Shown here: one piece after another, positions 1 to 9,380 of the stretch
How the letters are laid out: each line of letters begins with the position of its first letter
Numbering within the stretch: position 1 is the first letter of the stretch
DNA from: Pseudo-nitzschia pungens
Lineage: Eukaryota; Bacillariophyta; Bacillariophyceae; Bacillariales; Bacillariaceae
Assembly: GCA_037355855.1 (NCBI GenBank)
Contig: CM074765.1
Span: 992,001 to 1,056,000 of the forward strand
Direction: 5' to 3'
DNA: 64,000 bases
The notes under the pieces: generated by a model
Told to the model about the DNA's origin: nothing
Seen by the model: only the letters and a program-made list of their open reading frames with translations
Database searches by the model: none
Made by a program: the position numbers and the translations under genes

Positions 1-1
1 A

Positions 2-292
2 CAACAAAAAAATGCAGAATCCACGTTTGCCCCATTTCAGCCAAGCCATTGCCGTGAACCTGCAGGGATTGCTCCTTTTTCTGCCTTGGACAAGATTTTT
101 TTGGATGAATCCGTGGATCACATCTTGACTAACTATCATATCCCAGAAGACGCTGAAACTCCCGAAGCGAAGTATCAAATCATCACCAAAACTAAACTTG
201 ACGACATCTACACTCGTCATTTGGACGGAAAGTTCAGCTTCTACGCCATTAAGTTCGTTGGATACCCTGAAGGACTCAATTACCAAGCTTAA
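2..292 (+). CDS. 3' end of an unidentified protein (partial)
   Basis: The frame is open from the left edge of the window and ends at TAA 290-292, so only about 96 C-terminal residues are present and the start lies outside. I do not recognise the family. The last 30 residues (GKFSFYAIKFVGYPE) faintly recall the central strands of a chromodomain (YLVKWKGYPE), but the tryptophan that normally follows is missing because the protein stops there. If the resemblance is real, the piece could be the tail of a chromodomain-bearing gene or integrase. Base composition is more balanced than in the AT-rich element that follows. Confidence 0.4.
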   Translation, partial: QQKNAESTFAPFQPSHCREPAGIAPFSALDKIFLDESVDHILTNYHIPEDAETPEAKYQIITKTKLDDIYTRHLDGKFSFYAIKFVGYPEGLNYQA

Positions 293-977
293 ATAAGTTC
301 CAATGCGACCGTTGATGACTTAAGGCAATGTTTTGTCTAATATTCAGACTGACTCATTCGAATTTTCATGCAGAACAGCGATCTCTTACTTCAATCCAAA
401 AATAATTGTCAGTAGAAAAGTGTCATAAAAATAAGAAAACGATTTAACGAAAAGAGAACCCGAATTAATATTGGTGAGTTCCTGCACTTAACAAGTTCAA
501 CCTTTATTGCGATCGCATACATGTTTTAATCAAGAGAAGAACTACTTTTTTGTTTAATTAGCGTGATCTACGATCACTTTGTTACGCAATTAATTGGAAC
601 TACGGTATTATGGGCACAACAGGGTTATTGTCAAAATTGTTGAATATGAGTGAGGGTTGCGTGTTAATAAAATTGTGCAAAAATGAATAATTTCGATATC
701 ACTAAGAGTTGCGTGTTAATAAAATTGTGCAAAAATGAACAAATTTGATAACACTGAGAGTTCTCGTCCAAGTGAAATTGTTCAATTCAAATCGACTTCG
801 TGTTTAACGAAAAGAAAGCCACACAAGACTACGGGCTATAATAAAAATTGTTCGGAGTCGAAACACTTTTGGAATTGTGTTCGTTCACAGAACATTGTAT
901 CGCGAAAGAAATTTTCTGATTTTCTTTTTTTTTCTGCAATTGTACCTTGAATTGAAGGACTTAGATCAGAAGCAAAC
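293..977. other. AT-rich 5' flank of the Helitron-type element
   Basis: I find no convincing gene here; the short frame at 735-950 has no recognisable content. The stretch holds a hairpin (GTGATC at 563-568 pairs with GATCAC at 572-577, with outer AATTAGCG/CGCAATT pairing) and a 52-bp tandem duplication at about 652-755. It also holds several copies of an AAATTGTTC/AAATTGTGC word that recurs beyond the 3' end of the helicase ORF. Both features suggest it belongs to the mobile element rather than to host intergenic DNA. Confidence 0.5.
652..755. repeat. 52-bp tandem duplication, Helitron 5' side
   Basis: Two adjacent units of 52 bp (GTTGCGTG starting at about 656 and 708) are nearly identical over their first 35 bases and drift afterwards. 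Each contains TAAAATTGTGCAAAA. A similar word lies in the tandem repeat beyond the helicase ORF, so these are probably subterminal repeats of the element. Confidence 0.7.
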
Positions 978-3900
978 ATGATTGAAGTTGACAACATCAT
1001 TGAAGCATACAAAAAAGCATTCAAGGCAAGAAATAGTCTACTTGCCTGTAACCAAGGGATTATTTCAGCAAAAGTGTGCTGTGTTTGTGATAGGTTTATA
1101 CGACATAATGATGAAAAAAAATTTGAAATTGATTGGCTCGTCCATCCATATGTGAGAAGACATTTTGACAAGACTATGATTGACTGGGACAACGCTCCTG
1201 TAAAATTTGTATCAGAACGTGTTCGAAAGCACGTCCTCAGCCAATACAGACAAAAATGTGTCCCAAACAGAAGAAGAATTAAGGAAGAAAGATACAGTAT
1301 GGACAATTTCATTCTATCTCCACGAACATATGCTGTAAAAACTGGACCAACTGGATCATCTGTGAAATATTTTGGATGTTGCTCTGAATGCTTTAATGGA
1401 ATGAAAAAAATGCAGAAAAATGATGAACTCATGTCTCATCCTCCTACATATGCAATTGCTAATGGTCTGATGAAAGGGTATCCTCCAAAAGAACTACTAG
1501 AGCTGACAGAAACTGAACTAGCACTTATTTCAGACGTCAGACTAAACCACCATTTGTTCTGCTTTCATGGAGGACAGCATCAGATGATAAAAGGTTATCA
1601 TATTCTCAGGAAAAATAACCTTACCTATACAAGTGGAGTTTTCAACTACATGGAGCAAATTGGAAAAAAACAAATTCAAGTTGTGCTTTCTGGGCCATTT
1701 ACACAACAACAGAAAATAAAAATTATGAAAAAGATGGATTTTAACATAACAAGAGCTAAGGCAGCTCTGAATTGGATGAAAAGAAATATCTGGTATCTCA
1801 AGGAAGAAGACATCAATGACACAGCAATAATCTCTCCCATTCTCTTTGACAAAAGCGACACAGTGCAATCAACTAATTCAAACATCGAACAACAATTTGA
1901 AATGATGGTTGTCTTTCCAGATGAACATGCTCCATCAAAACATAATGCAGGTTTTGATACTGATAAAGATCTAAGAGACCATTGCATTGAAGACCTCATT
2001 GATAATGATTCAACCATGATATGCAGATCGTCAAGCAATTCTCTGAAAGATTATGAGGGTCTTAATTTCATTAAAGCTTTCCCTTTGCAATTCCCTTATG
2101 GTATAGGGAATGTGAACATGAAGGGAGAAGATATGATGGGACCTCAATACTTGAAGTATTTATCAGAATTATCTTCAAACGAATTTCATGTCCCTACTTT
2201 TGTATCTGTCAACTGCAACATTCAGCAAAGGACAAAAATGGTGAAACATTCCTATCTCAGAACTACTCAGAATCAGAGATGCATTTTTGGAGACCTAAAC
2301 CCATCCAAACTAAAAGAGGCAGCTGCAAATTTTCTCCAAGGAGCCACACCAACAACAAATGAAGAAATATTTCTTTCAAAGATCAAAGGTATCACAAGAT
2401 CTCTTGGAAACACTAGAGGAGCGTCAGAAGCAGCTAGACAACGAATGTTTCAACTAATGGCAATCCATGGAATGCCATGCATTTTATTTACTATAACGCC
2501 TGATGATTCCATCAATTTCAGGATACAAGTAATGTCAAGTCGCACAAATTTCCATCCAGGAAACGAGGTTCCAAATCTTTTCTCCCCAGATGAAGATCTT
2601 TTTCAATTTGCATTGGAGTCCAACATTCGACGTACATCATTCCCTGGACTTTGTGCATTAGAATTTGAAAATGTAATCGATATTACCATTCAATATTTGT
2701 TGGGATGGAACAAAACAGGAAAAAACAAAGGAAATAACCCAAAAATGGGACTGTTTGGCGATCTTGATGCATATTCAATTGCAATTGAAGAGCAAGGTAG
2801 AGGAACATTGCATGCACACTTTGTTTTGTGGGTTAAGAAGTGGAATCAATTACTAGAAGACCTGTACATTCCAGAGAAAAAACAACAGGCTATCAACTCA
2901 ATGAAAAGATATGCTGAGAACATTTTGACCACAAAATTACACCAAGATTTTGATACCACGCGATGCAGAGGTGAAAATTGCAATGAACTGTTAAGTCAAA
3001 CCATGGAGAAATGCTCAGACCAAGATTTAAGAAATTTGAGAAGAAAAAATGGTACAACCTCTTTAGGTGGGCTTGCAATCATCAAATGCAAAGAGTGTCA
3101 ACAAACTTACTCCAGTGAAGACATTGCAAGATCAAATTGTTCATTACTAAACTCAATTCCATACACCAGAGACTCTGCAACCTTTTTCATGTATCACAAG
3201 TTCTCAAATGGGATAACAAAACGAGCAAAGTGTCAGATTGTTTTGGAAATGGCTTTGTATAACAAATTGTTATCACAAACCATAAATCCGTTGTCAGCTT
3301 TACAAAGACCACCTGCTATTCATTCAAATGATTTCAAAGACACCCTGAACATTGTTTCACTTCTCAGGAACATGCACAAGTCAACCCATGTCCCTTCATG
3401 TTTCAAAAAAGATAAAAAAGGAGATTGCAGATTTAAGCTGCCTATGCGACAGGCTTCTGAAAACAAAATACATTTTGATGACAAGGAGACAACTTGGTAT
3501 GACTGCTTTGGGAAATACAAACAAAGAAAATTATTTCAATGGGAATATCAACGAACTCATCAGGATTGTTTTGCAAACCCCAACAATCCATATATAAGTT
3601 CAATATTTCATTCAAACAATAACATTATTTGGGGTGTTGATGGGGCAGGTATTTTTTACTTAACATGCTATGCCTCAAAAAGTACACAAAAGGATGACAA
3701 AGAAAAAATCAATGGCGTCGCTCAAAAAGTCTTGGACCAAATTGCCAAAAAACAAGAAGAATTGAATGAAAATGAAACTACTCAAGCCAATAACCAACAA
3801 ATTGAAGGCAATCTAAATGAAGAACAGCAAGAAGATGACATCCTTAGAGAGAAAAAAGGGTTGAGAACTATTTTGAATACTCTGTTTAAAGTGACTCAAG

Positions 3901-6800
3901 ACAACATAATGTCTGCTCCAATGGCTGCTTATCTCAGCAGACACTCTACAAGATTTGAGTTCTCTTCTGACAATTTCGCTACAATCTATCTGAGACGCTT
4001 TCATACTCAGGGCATAAAAGAGGGAATTTTAAGACTCACTGAAGATGAGGAAAAATTGCCAACATACATGTCCCATGTAGCTGATTACATTTACAGACCT
4101 GACAAACTCAGTGAAATGTGTTTGTATGACTATACCAAGTTCTATAAATCTGAACCAAGAAAAAGGAAACGCTTCTTGACCTTTATTGATGGACACCCTA
4201 CCAAAGAAAACATATTTTGTTACAAGAGAAAACATGAGGCGATTCCCACTGTTGCCTATTATAATTTCAAGTCAACTAAAAAATTTGGCAAAAATGATAT
4301 AAGAACTTTTGTTCCCTGTTCGGAAGACCAATGCAACAGAGTAATTGAAAAAGAAATGGAAGACTATGCACAGTCAGCTGCAACTCTTTTCTGCCCATTC
4401 AGGGACTTATCAGACATCAAAATCAATAACAAATTCCTCCCATTCTACCAACAATGGCTGCTCAATGGCTGCTTAAAACCAGACCATGTCAAAATACTTC
4501 AGAACATTCAAAACACACATAACAGTCTACAGTGTGAAAGACAACTTGATATGCTTGAAAGGACAACCATTGGTCCCCATGCTGCTTTTTTGACTGAAGA
4601 TTTTATGTCTGAGGAAACTCATGATGATGGAATTGGAAACATAGAGGAGTTGGATATTTTTGACGCTACATCCTTAGGTCTCAATCAATCTAATTCATTG
4701 AGAACAGAAACCAATAAGTTTTCAATGAAAACTTCTGTCATTGTCAAAGCTGGAGCAAACAATTGTGGAGACAAACTTATTGCAGCACCCATTGTTCCTC
4801 AAAATGTATCAGCTTTTCATACCTCACAACATGTTCAAACCATTGAAACTACACCACAAGACAATCCTACTCATGCCCAGCGAAATTGGAATACCATTCA
4901 CATTCGTGACATGATACAAGTCATGATTAAAAAGAGAGATGTTGTAACAGACAGTGAACTCACAGGTTCATCACCTACAGGAACCTGTGAAAACATAATG
5001 GAATTCGCTGAAAACATTTTTAAAGGTGATATTCATCAAATGGCTGCATTTGCATATGTTGTTTCAGGATTTGTCTTGCGCATATGCAGGAGAGAACAAG
5101 CAAATGCAGATACAGATAGTCACACAAGAAACTTCAATGATGATATGGATGATACAAATTATGGCCAAGTAACAAGACATCAGCGCACACTCTACAATGC
5201 TTTGCAAAGAGATTTAAACCAAATCAATCGACATAAGAAACAGACAATTTTATTATTGACTGGATCTGGAGGAACAGGAAAAAGCAGAGTCATAAAAGGG
5301 ATATTGGCTTATTGTAAGGGTTTTTGTGACAATTTGAACCTCAAATTTACAAGAAACACAATTGTGGTAACTGCTTTGACAGGTTGTGCAGCTGTTTCTA
5401 TTCATGGATCAACCCTTCACAAAGCATGTCACATACCAGTCCACAACAACAATAGAAGTTATGACAAGTTACAACAATTTCAAGATGATTGGATTGACAC
5501 AGAGATGATCATAATTGATGAAATTTCATTTGCAAGTACAGAACTTATGACCAAACTAAACTTCTGTCTCAATGAATTAAAGGATGTCCCCAGAGCCGAA
5601 TCCAAGTTTGGAGGACTTGACATCTTATTTGCTGGCGACTTCAACCAGTTACCTCCAATTGGAGGAAATAAAATATACAAAAATGTTCATTCTGAATATT
5701 TTGGCGAAGCTGTGGACACTATGATTGAACTCAAAACAAATCATAGATTTGACAAAGATAAATCATTTGGAAACATGTTATCTAGATTCGCTGAAGGGAG
5801 CCAAACTCACCAGGATGAAACAATAATAAACTCAAGGGTTGTGGAAGAAGACGAATTTTTACCAGAGAATACAGCATATGCAGTTGCAGAAAATAAAGAT
5901 AGATGTGCAATAAATGATGCCATTTTTGCAAAACATCTTGCCAAGACACACTCAAAAGACCCATCTGTACCAATTCCAAACCATACAATTTGCATCCGAG
6001 CATCAAATGTTGAGTACAAATACAGCTCTGCCAAAAAAGAATACAAACCATTTCCAGACAAAGGTGATGTTTTCTTTGCTGCCTGTAGTGACGCTCATGT
6101 TACAGAGCAAAGTAGCAGTTCACATATCGACCCTTTACTTAAACTCTATGTGGACTGTCCAGTGATGGTCACAGACAATATCAACGTCGAAGAATGCATA
6201 GCTAATGGAACAATGTCAAGATTCAAAGGTATCACACTTAAAGACAACAATTCAAATACAGAGGTGGTGGAGACTATAATTATTGATGGATACTATGTAC
6301 GCTGCATCGAGGCAAAATATGTACAATCTGTTGAAATTATTAATACAGATGACGACAGATGTGACAATCCTCCTTCATACTCCTTGGAACTATCTGACAA
6401 ACCTATCTACACTAAATGCAAATTTCCATCTCTATTTGCAGAAAAAATCACACATAAAACACCAAGAAATGGACTTTTAGTCAAACTGCAACAATTTCGT
6501 CTCAACGTCTCTCACGCAAGAACAGTTCACAAGCTGCAAGGTAGATCAATTGACCACCTAATTATATCAACGTGGAACTACACCATGGAGAATTGGATAT
6601 ATGTCGTCCTCTCTCGATGCAGAACATTACAAGGATTATACTTATTGACCCCGTTGCAAATACACAGATGCAAGGAAATTTCAACTGAAATCAGAAAGTT
6701 CTATTCATATTTCAGAACACATAAGAAACCTCCTCAGTTCTTACTTGACAAGATTATGTCATTCATTTCAGATCCAACAAGGACTACTACAGTAAATTAA
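978..6800 (+). CDS. Helitron Rep/helicase polyprotein
   Basis: One uninterrupted frame of 1940 codons. In family terms it is the rolling-circle transposase that nicks one DNA strand and unwinds it. Domains in order: an N-terminal Cys-rich part (CCVCDRF near residue 35 and CCSECF near 135) leading into a DUF6570-like stretch (PPTYAIANGL...PKELLELTETELALIS). Next comes a Rep endonuclease with the HUH motif HAH at 612-614 (GTLHAHFVLW), and the two-tyrosine motif Y894-x3-Y898-x2-K901. A PIF1-type helicase follows, with Walker A GSGGTGKS at 1429-1436, Walker B IIIDE around D1514, FAGDFNQLPPIGG, and a C-terminal VHKLQGRSID...VVLSRCR motif. All catalytic residues I can check are present, so it may be functional. 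Codon use is AT-rich, unlike neighbouring host genes, consistent with an element of separate origin. Confidence 0.93.
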   Translation: MIEVDNIIEAYKKAFKARNSLLACNQGIISAKVCCVCDRFIRHNDEKKFEIDWLVHPYVRRHFDKTMIDWDNAPVKFVSERVRKHVLSQYRQKCVPNRRRIKEERYSMDNFILSPRTYAVKTGPTGSSVKYFGCCSECFNGMKKMQKNDELMSHPPTYAIANGLMKGYPPKELLELTETELALISDVRLNHHLFCFHGGQHQMIKGYHILRKNNLTYTSGVFNYMEQIGKKQIQVVLSGPFTQQQKIKIMKKMDFNITRAKAALNWMKRNIWYLKEEDINDTAIISPILFDKSDTVQSTNSNIEQQFEMMVVFPDEHAPSKHNAGFDTDKDLRDHCIEDLIDNDSTMICRSSSNSLKDYEGLNFIKAFPLQFPYGIGNVNMKGEDMMGPQYLKYLSELSSNEFHVPTFVSVNCNIQQRTKMVKHSYLRTTQNQRCIFGDLNPSKLKEAAANFLQGATPTTNEEIFLSKIKGITRSLGNTRGASEAARQRMFQLMAIHGMPCILFTITPDDSINFRIQVMSSRTNFHPGNEVPNLFSPDEDLFQFALESNIRRTSFPGLCALEFENVIDITIQYLLGWNKTGKNKGNNPKMGLFGDLDAYSIAIEEQGRGTLHAHFVLWVKKWNQLLEDLYIPEKKQQAINSMKRYAENILTTKLHQDFDTTRCRGENCNELLSQTMEKCSDQDLRNLRRKNGTTSLGGLAIIKCKECQQTYSSEDIARSNCSLLNSIPYTRDSATFFMYHKFSNGITKRAKCQIVLEMALYNKLLSQTINPLSALQRPPAIHSNDFKDTLNIVSLLRNMHKSTHVPSCFKKDKKGDCRFKLPMRQASENKIHFDDKETTWYDCFGKYKQRKLFQWEYQRTHQDCFANPNNPYISSIFHSNNNIIWGVDGAGIFYLTCYASKSTQKDDKEKINGVAQKVLDQIAKKQEELNENETTQANNQQIEGNLNEEQQEDDILREKKGLRTILNTLFKVTQDNIMSAPMAAYLSRHSTRFEFSSDNFATIYLRRFHTQGIKEGILRLTEDEEKLPTYMSHVADYIYRPDKLSEMCLYDYTKFYKSEPRKRKRFLTFIDGHPTKENIFCYKRKHEAIPTVAYYNFKSTKKFGKNDIRTFVPCSEDQCNRVIEKEMEDYAQSAATLFCPFRDLSDIKINNKFLPFYQQWLLNGCLKPDHVKILQNIQNTHNSLQCERQLDMLERTTIGPHAAFLTEDFMSEETHDDGIGNIEELDIFDATSLGLNQSNSLRTETNKFSMKTSVIVKAGANNCGDKLIAAPIVPQNVSAFHTSQHVQTIETTPQDNPTHAQRNWNTIHIRDMIQVMIKKRDVVTDSELTGSSPTGTCENIMEFAENIFKGDIHQMAAFAYVVSGFVLRICRREQANADTDSHTRNFNDDMDDTNYGQVTRHQRTLYNALQRDLNQINRHKKQTILLLTGSGGTGKSRVIKGILAYCKGFCDNLNLKFTRNTIVVTALTGCAAVSIHGSTLHKACHIPVHNNNRSYDKLQQFQDDWIDTEMIIIDEISFASTELMTKLNFCLNELKDVPRAESKFGGLDILFAGDFNQLPPIGGNKIYKNVHSEYFGEAVDTMIELKTNHRFDKDKSFGNMLSRFAEGSQTHQDETIINSRVVEEDEFLPENTAYAVAENKDRCAINDAIFAKHLAKTHSKDPSVPIPNHTICIRASNVEYKYSSAKKEYKPFPDKGDVFFAACSDAHVTEQSSSSHIDPLLKLYVDCPVMVTDNINVEECIANGTMSRFKGITLKDNNSNTEVVETIIIDGYYVRCIEAKYVQSVEIINTDDDRCDNPPSYSLELSDKPIYTKCKFPSLFAEKITHKTPRNGLLVKLQQFRLNVSHARTVHKLQGRSIDHLIISTWNYTMENWIYVVLSRCRTLQGLYLLTPLQIHRCKEISTEIRKFYSYFRTHKKPPQFLLDKIMSFISDPTRTTTVN

Positions 6801-6870
6801 TAGTACTTTCACATCAAAACCACTTCCCGAGTACTCGAGTACGACTATTATTGTTCACCAAAACACTACG

Positions 6871-6982
6871 AATACTAAAATTGTTCAAAACCGTACTTTT
6901 TTTTTACTACATACAACGTCGACCTAATACTAAAATTGTTCAAAACCGTACTTTTTTTTTTCCCCTAAATACAACATCGACC
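6871..6982. repeat. 55-bp tandem duplication, Helitron 3' side
   Basis: Two units of period 55, beginning AATACTAAAATTGTTCAAAA at 6871 and 6926, each carry a run of T followed by TACAACGTCGACC or TACAACATCGACC. They share the AAAATTGTTCAAAA core with the repeat upstream of the helicase gene. A 12-bp palindrome, GTACTCGAGTAC, lies just before them at 6831-6842. Confidence 0.75.
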
Positions 6983-7474
6983 TAATAACATACCATAAGA
7001 CATTATTTAAAAATCTACCTTTACACTTATCTACGTACTCAAACCATAACAACAACTCCACTAGCCCCCTCTAAGGCCCAATCATGAATCTTTCTGACTT
7101 AAAGTCACGAGTTATTCGGGATTCATTTTATTTTGCACGCGCCAAAGCAAAATTGAGATATCGAACCACCGCTGACATTCCCGTCTCATCTTGTCATCAC
7201 CCATCATCCGATAAGATTTTCCAATCAGAGAACACAAACATCCACCACCCATCAATCAAACGAATCACATGACAGCAACCGATAGTTCTCATCGAGGCCC
7301 AAAGGATTCGTTCACACTATCAGAGGTGCATGTTCATTGTTCATAGCATGGCAAGATAAAACACCTCCCATACAATTTACCAATCACAAAAGAAATCACC
7401 ACCCATTATCGCCGAAGGGATCTGCCATCTTTCAGACCATTGAATAGCGTCAAACAACGAACAGTTTCGCGACC
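6983..7474. other. Intergenic, upstream of the cold-shock gene
   Basis: No gene is supported. The 62-codon frame at 7084-7272 has no recognisable motif and reads like non-coding DNA. The stretch joins the end of the transposon-like repeats to the promoter region of the gene starting at 7475. Confidence 0.4.
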
Positions 7475-9094
7475 ATGAAAACACCAATGCCAATTTTCAT
7501 ACTGAATGCAATGGCTAAAATCGCGGTCATTGTCTGCATCTCGAACACAATGACGATGCCAACCGAGGCATGGATGCCTCCTTCGCGTTACCCTAGGCCA
7601 ACAGCACCGGGAACAATTGGGAGCGGTCGCGGTCTGGACACTCGTCGTTTCATGTTCGATTGGGTCAACAACATCTTTGGGGACAACACGAAGAAAAAAG
7701 AGGAAGAAGCCGCCGCTGCTGCAAAAGCCAAGGCGGAAGCCGAGGCAAAGAAAAAGGCAGAAGAAGAAGCCGCCGCGATTGCCGAACAGGCAGCCAAAGA
7801 GAAAGCCGAGGCGGAGGCCAGAGCCAAGCAAAAAGCCCTGGACGATGCAGCCATGTTGGAGAAAGCCAAAGCGGAAGCCGAAGCCAAGTTTGCGGAGTTC
7901 GAAGCCCGGCAGAAAGCAGAACAAGAAGCCATAGCTGCCACCGCCGCCAAGGCGAAGGCCGAGGCCGATGAAAAAGCCAGGAAGAAGGCGGAGGAAGAAG
8001 CTGCTGCCAAGGCCGAGGAAGAAGCGAAAGCAGCAGCCGAAGCTGAAGCTGAGAAGAAAGCAGAGGAGGAAGCTGCTGCCAAGGCCGAGGAAGAAGCGAA
8101 AGCAGCAGCCGAAGCTGAAGCTGAGAAGAAAGCAGAGGAGGAAGCTGCTGCCAAGGCCGAGGAAGAAGCGAAAGCAGCAGCCGAAGCTGAAGCTGAGAAG
8201 AAAGCAGAGGAGGAAGCTGCTGCCAAGGCCGAGGAAGAAGCGAAAGCAGCAGCCGAAGCTGAAGCTGAGAAGAAAGCAGAGGAGGAAGCTGCTGCCAAGG
8301 CCGAGGAAGAAGCGAAAGCAGCAGCCGAAGCTGAAGCTGAGAAGAAAGCAGAGGAGGAAGCTGCTGCCAAGGCCGAGGAAGAAGCGAAAGCAGCAGCCGA
8401 AGCTGAAGCTGAGAAGAAAGCAGAGGAGGAAGCTGCTGCCAAGGCGGCAGCTGAAGCAAAGAAGAAAGCAGACGACGAAGCAGAAGCTGCCGCCAAGGCT
8501 GCGGCCGAAGCCAAGGCTGCGGTTGAAGCCGAGTCTCCTGAGAGAGCAGAGGAAGGAAACGCCGCCAAGGTTGAAGTCGAAGCAGAGGCAGACGCTACCG
8601 TAGCGGAAGAAGTCGAGGAGGAAAAAGCAGCAGAGTCTTCCGATGACAATCAAGAGATAAACGATGAAGAAGCTAGTTTCAACGCCTATGTCGAAGAAGT
8701 CATCGCTAAAAACCTTCGAATCAAAGGAATTGTTCAGTGGTACAATCCCAAAAAGGGATTTGGTTTCATCAAGCCATTTCAAACATCAGACGAAGAACAT
8801 GAAATTTCTAAGGCCATTCGCAAAGAACGAGAAATGAAAGACCACGACCAGAAAAAGATTACCTATAGCCCCGGCATTTACGTTCATCATCATTCCATTT
8901 ACACACCCAACGAGACCTTCTTCCGGAAATTGTACGCAAGAGAATCCGTCGAATTTGAGGTTTGTCACGACAATGAAGGTCGACCGACTGCCAAGGATGT
9001 AAAAGGGCCGGACGGAACCAACGTCCAGGCAGTTTTGAAGGAGCAGCTGAGAAGAACAGAGAAGGGCAATGAATCTGATCAACAAAAACAATAA
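7475..9094 (+). CDS. Cold-shock-domain protein with long Ala/Glu/Lys coiled coil
   Basis: 539 residues. The N-terminus has a hydrophobic signal-like stretch (about residues 5-30) followed by EA-W and a Ser/Pro/Arg-rich segment, which fits a diatom bipartite plastid presequence; this targeting is inferred. Residues about 70-400 are an extreme Ala/Glu/Lys helix, TolA-like, built in part from exact 24-residue repeats (DNA 7985-8455). From about residue 416 comes a cold-shock domain: GIVQWYNPKKGFGFIKP carries RNP1 (KGFGFI) and IYVHHHSIY corresponds to RNP2, closing with VEFEVCHDNEGRPTAKDV. Between the two RNP motifs sits a charged loop longer than in bacterial Csp proteins. Likely role: single-strand nucleic-acid binding on a long spacer. 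The next gene (VPS41) is convergent, with about 290 bp between the stop codons. Confidence 0.85.
   Translation: MKTPMPIFILNAMAKIAVIVCISNTMTMPTEAWMPPSRYPRPTAPGTIGSGRGLDTRRFMFDWVNNIFGDNTKKKEEEAAAAAKAKAEAEAKKKAEEEAAAIAEQAAKEKAEAEARAKQKALDDAAMLEKAKAEAEAKFAEFEARQKAEQEAIAATAAKAKAEADEKARKKAEEEAAAKAEEEAKAAAEAEAEKKAEEEAAAKAEEEAKAAAEAEAEKKAEEEAAAKAEEEAKAAAEAEAEKKAEEEAAAKAEEEAKAAAEAEAEKKAEEEAAAKAEEEAKAAAEAEAEKKAEEEAAAKAEEEAKAAAEAEAEKKAEEEAAAKAAAEAKKKADDEAEAAAKAAAEAKAAVEAESPERAEEGNAAKVEVEAEADATVAEEVEEEKAAESSDDNQEINDEEASFNAYVEEVIAKNLRIKGIVQWYNPKKGFGFIKPFQTSDEEHEISKAIRKEREMKDHDQKKITYSPGIYVHHHSIYTPNETFFRKLYARESVEFEVCHDNEGRPTAKDVKGPDGTNVQAVLKEQLRRTEKGNESDQQKQ
7985..8455 (+). repeat. In-frame 72-bp tandem repeats in the cold-shock gene
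   Basis: The word GCTGCTGCCAAGGC recurs at 8000, 8072, 8144, 8216, 8288 and 8360, exactly 72 bp apart, with a diverging seventh copy at 8432. Inner copies look identical base for base. Because 72 is divisible by three, copy-number change keeps the frame and alters only coiled-coil length. Confidence 0.95.
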
Positions 9095-9380
9095 CTAGCA
9101 AATTACAGTTGAACAATCATGTTCTAGTTAATTTTCAACGGCATAGCAATTGACCAAGAAGCGGGTGGATTTCAAATCAACGTTGACAACTTCCGAAGAC
9201 TGCAAAATGAAGTTATCGCAAGGTCATGAACACAAATTTACAAGGAGAGAGTTGACTGGTCTGTCCGGACAAAACTGCGTTTGACAGAGGTCGTAATGAT
9301 TGAGACTAGTTCTTCTTTCAATCTACTAACCAGCACTTCACCAATGCTTCTGCTTGCAAAATCATGTGCATGCAACATTT

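Larger units (their letters stand above)
640..6985 (+). mobile_element. Helitron-type rolling-circle transposon (ends unresolved)
   Basis: The element is defined by its single large Rep/helicase ORF (978-6800) and by related short tandem duplications on both sides: period 52 near 652-755 and period 55 at 6871-6982. All of these repeat units contain TAAAATTGT[GT]CAAAA in the same orientation. The DNA is clearly more AT-rich than the host genes to the right. I cannot fix the exact ends: no convincing 5' TC plus 3' CTRR-with-hairpin pair stands out. The limits given are the outer edges of the shared repeats and may be short. The intact ORF suggests recent activity. Confidence 0.6.

Noticed and set aside
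836..1432. Minus-strand frame at the start of the Helitron gene
   Set aside because: It overlaps the helicase N-terminus in antisense and has no motif.
7406..8782. Long minus-strand frames opposite the cold-shock gene
   Set aside because: Their sequences are low-complexity mirrors of the Ala/Glu/Lys repeat and exist only because that repeat has no stop codons on the other strand.
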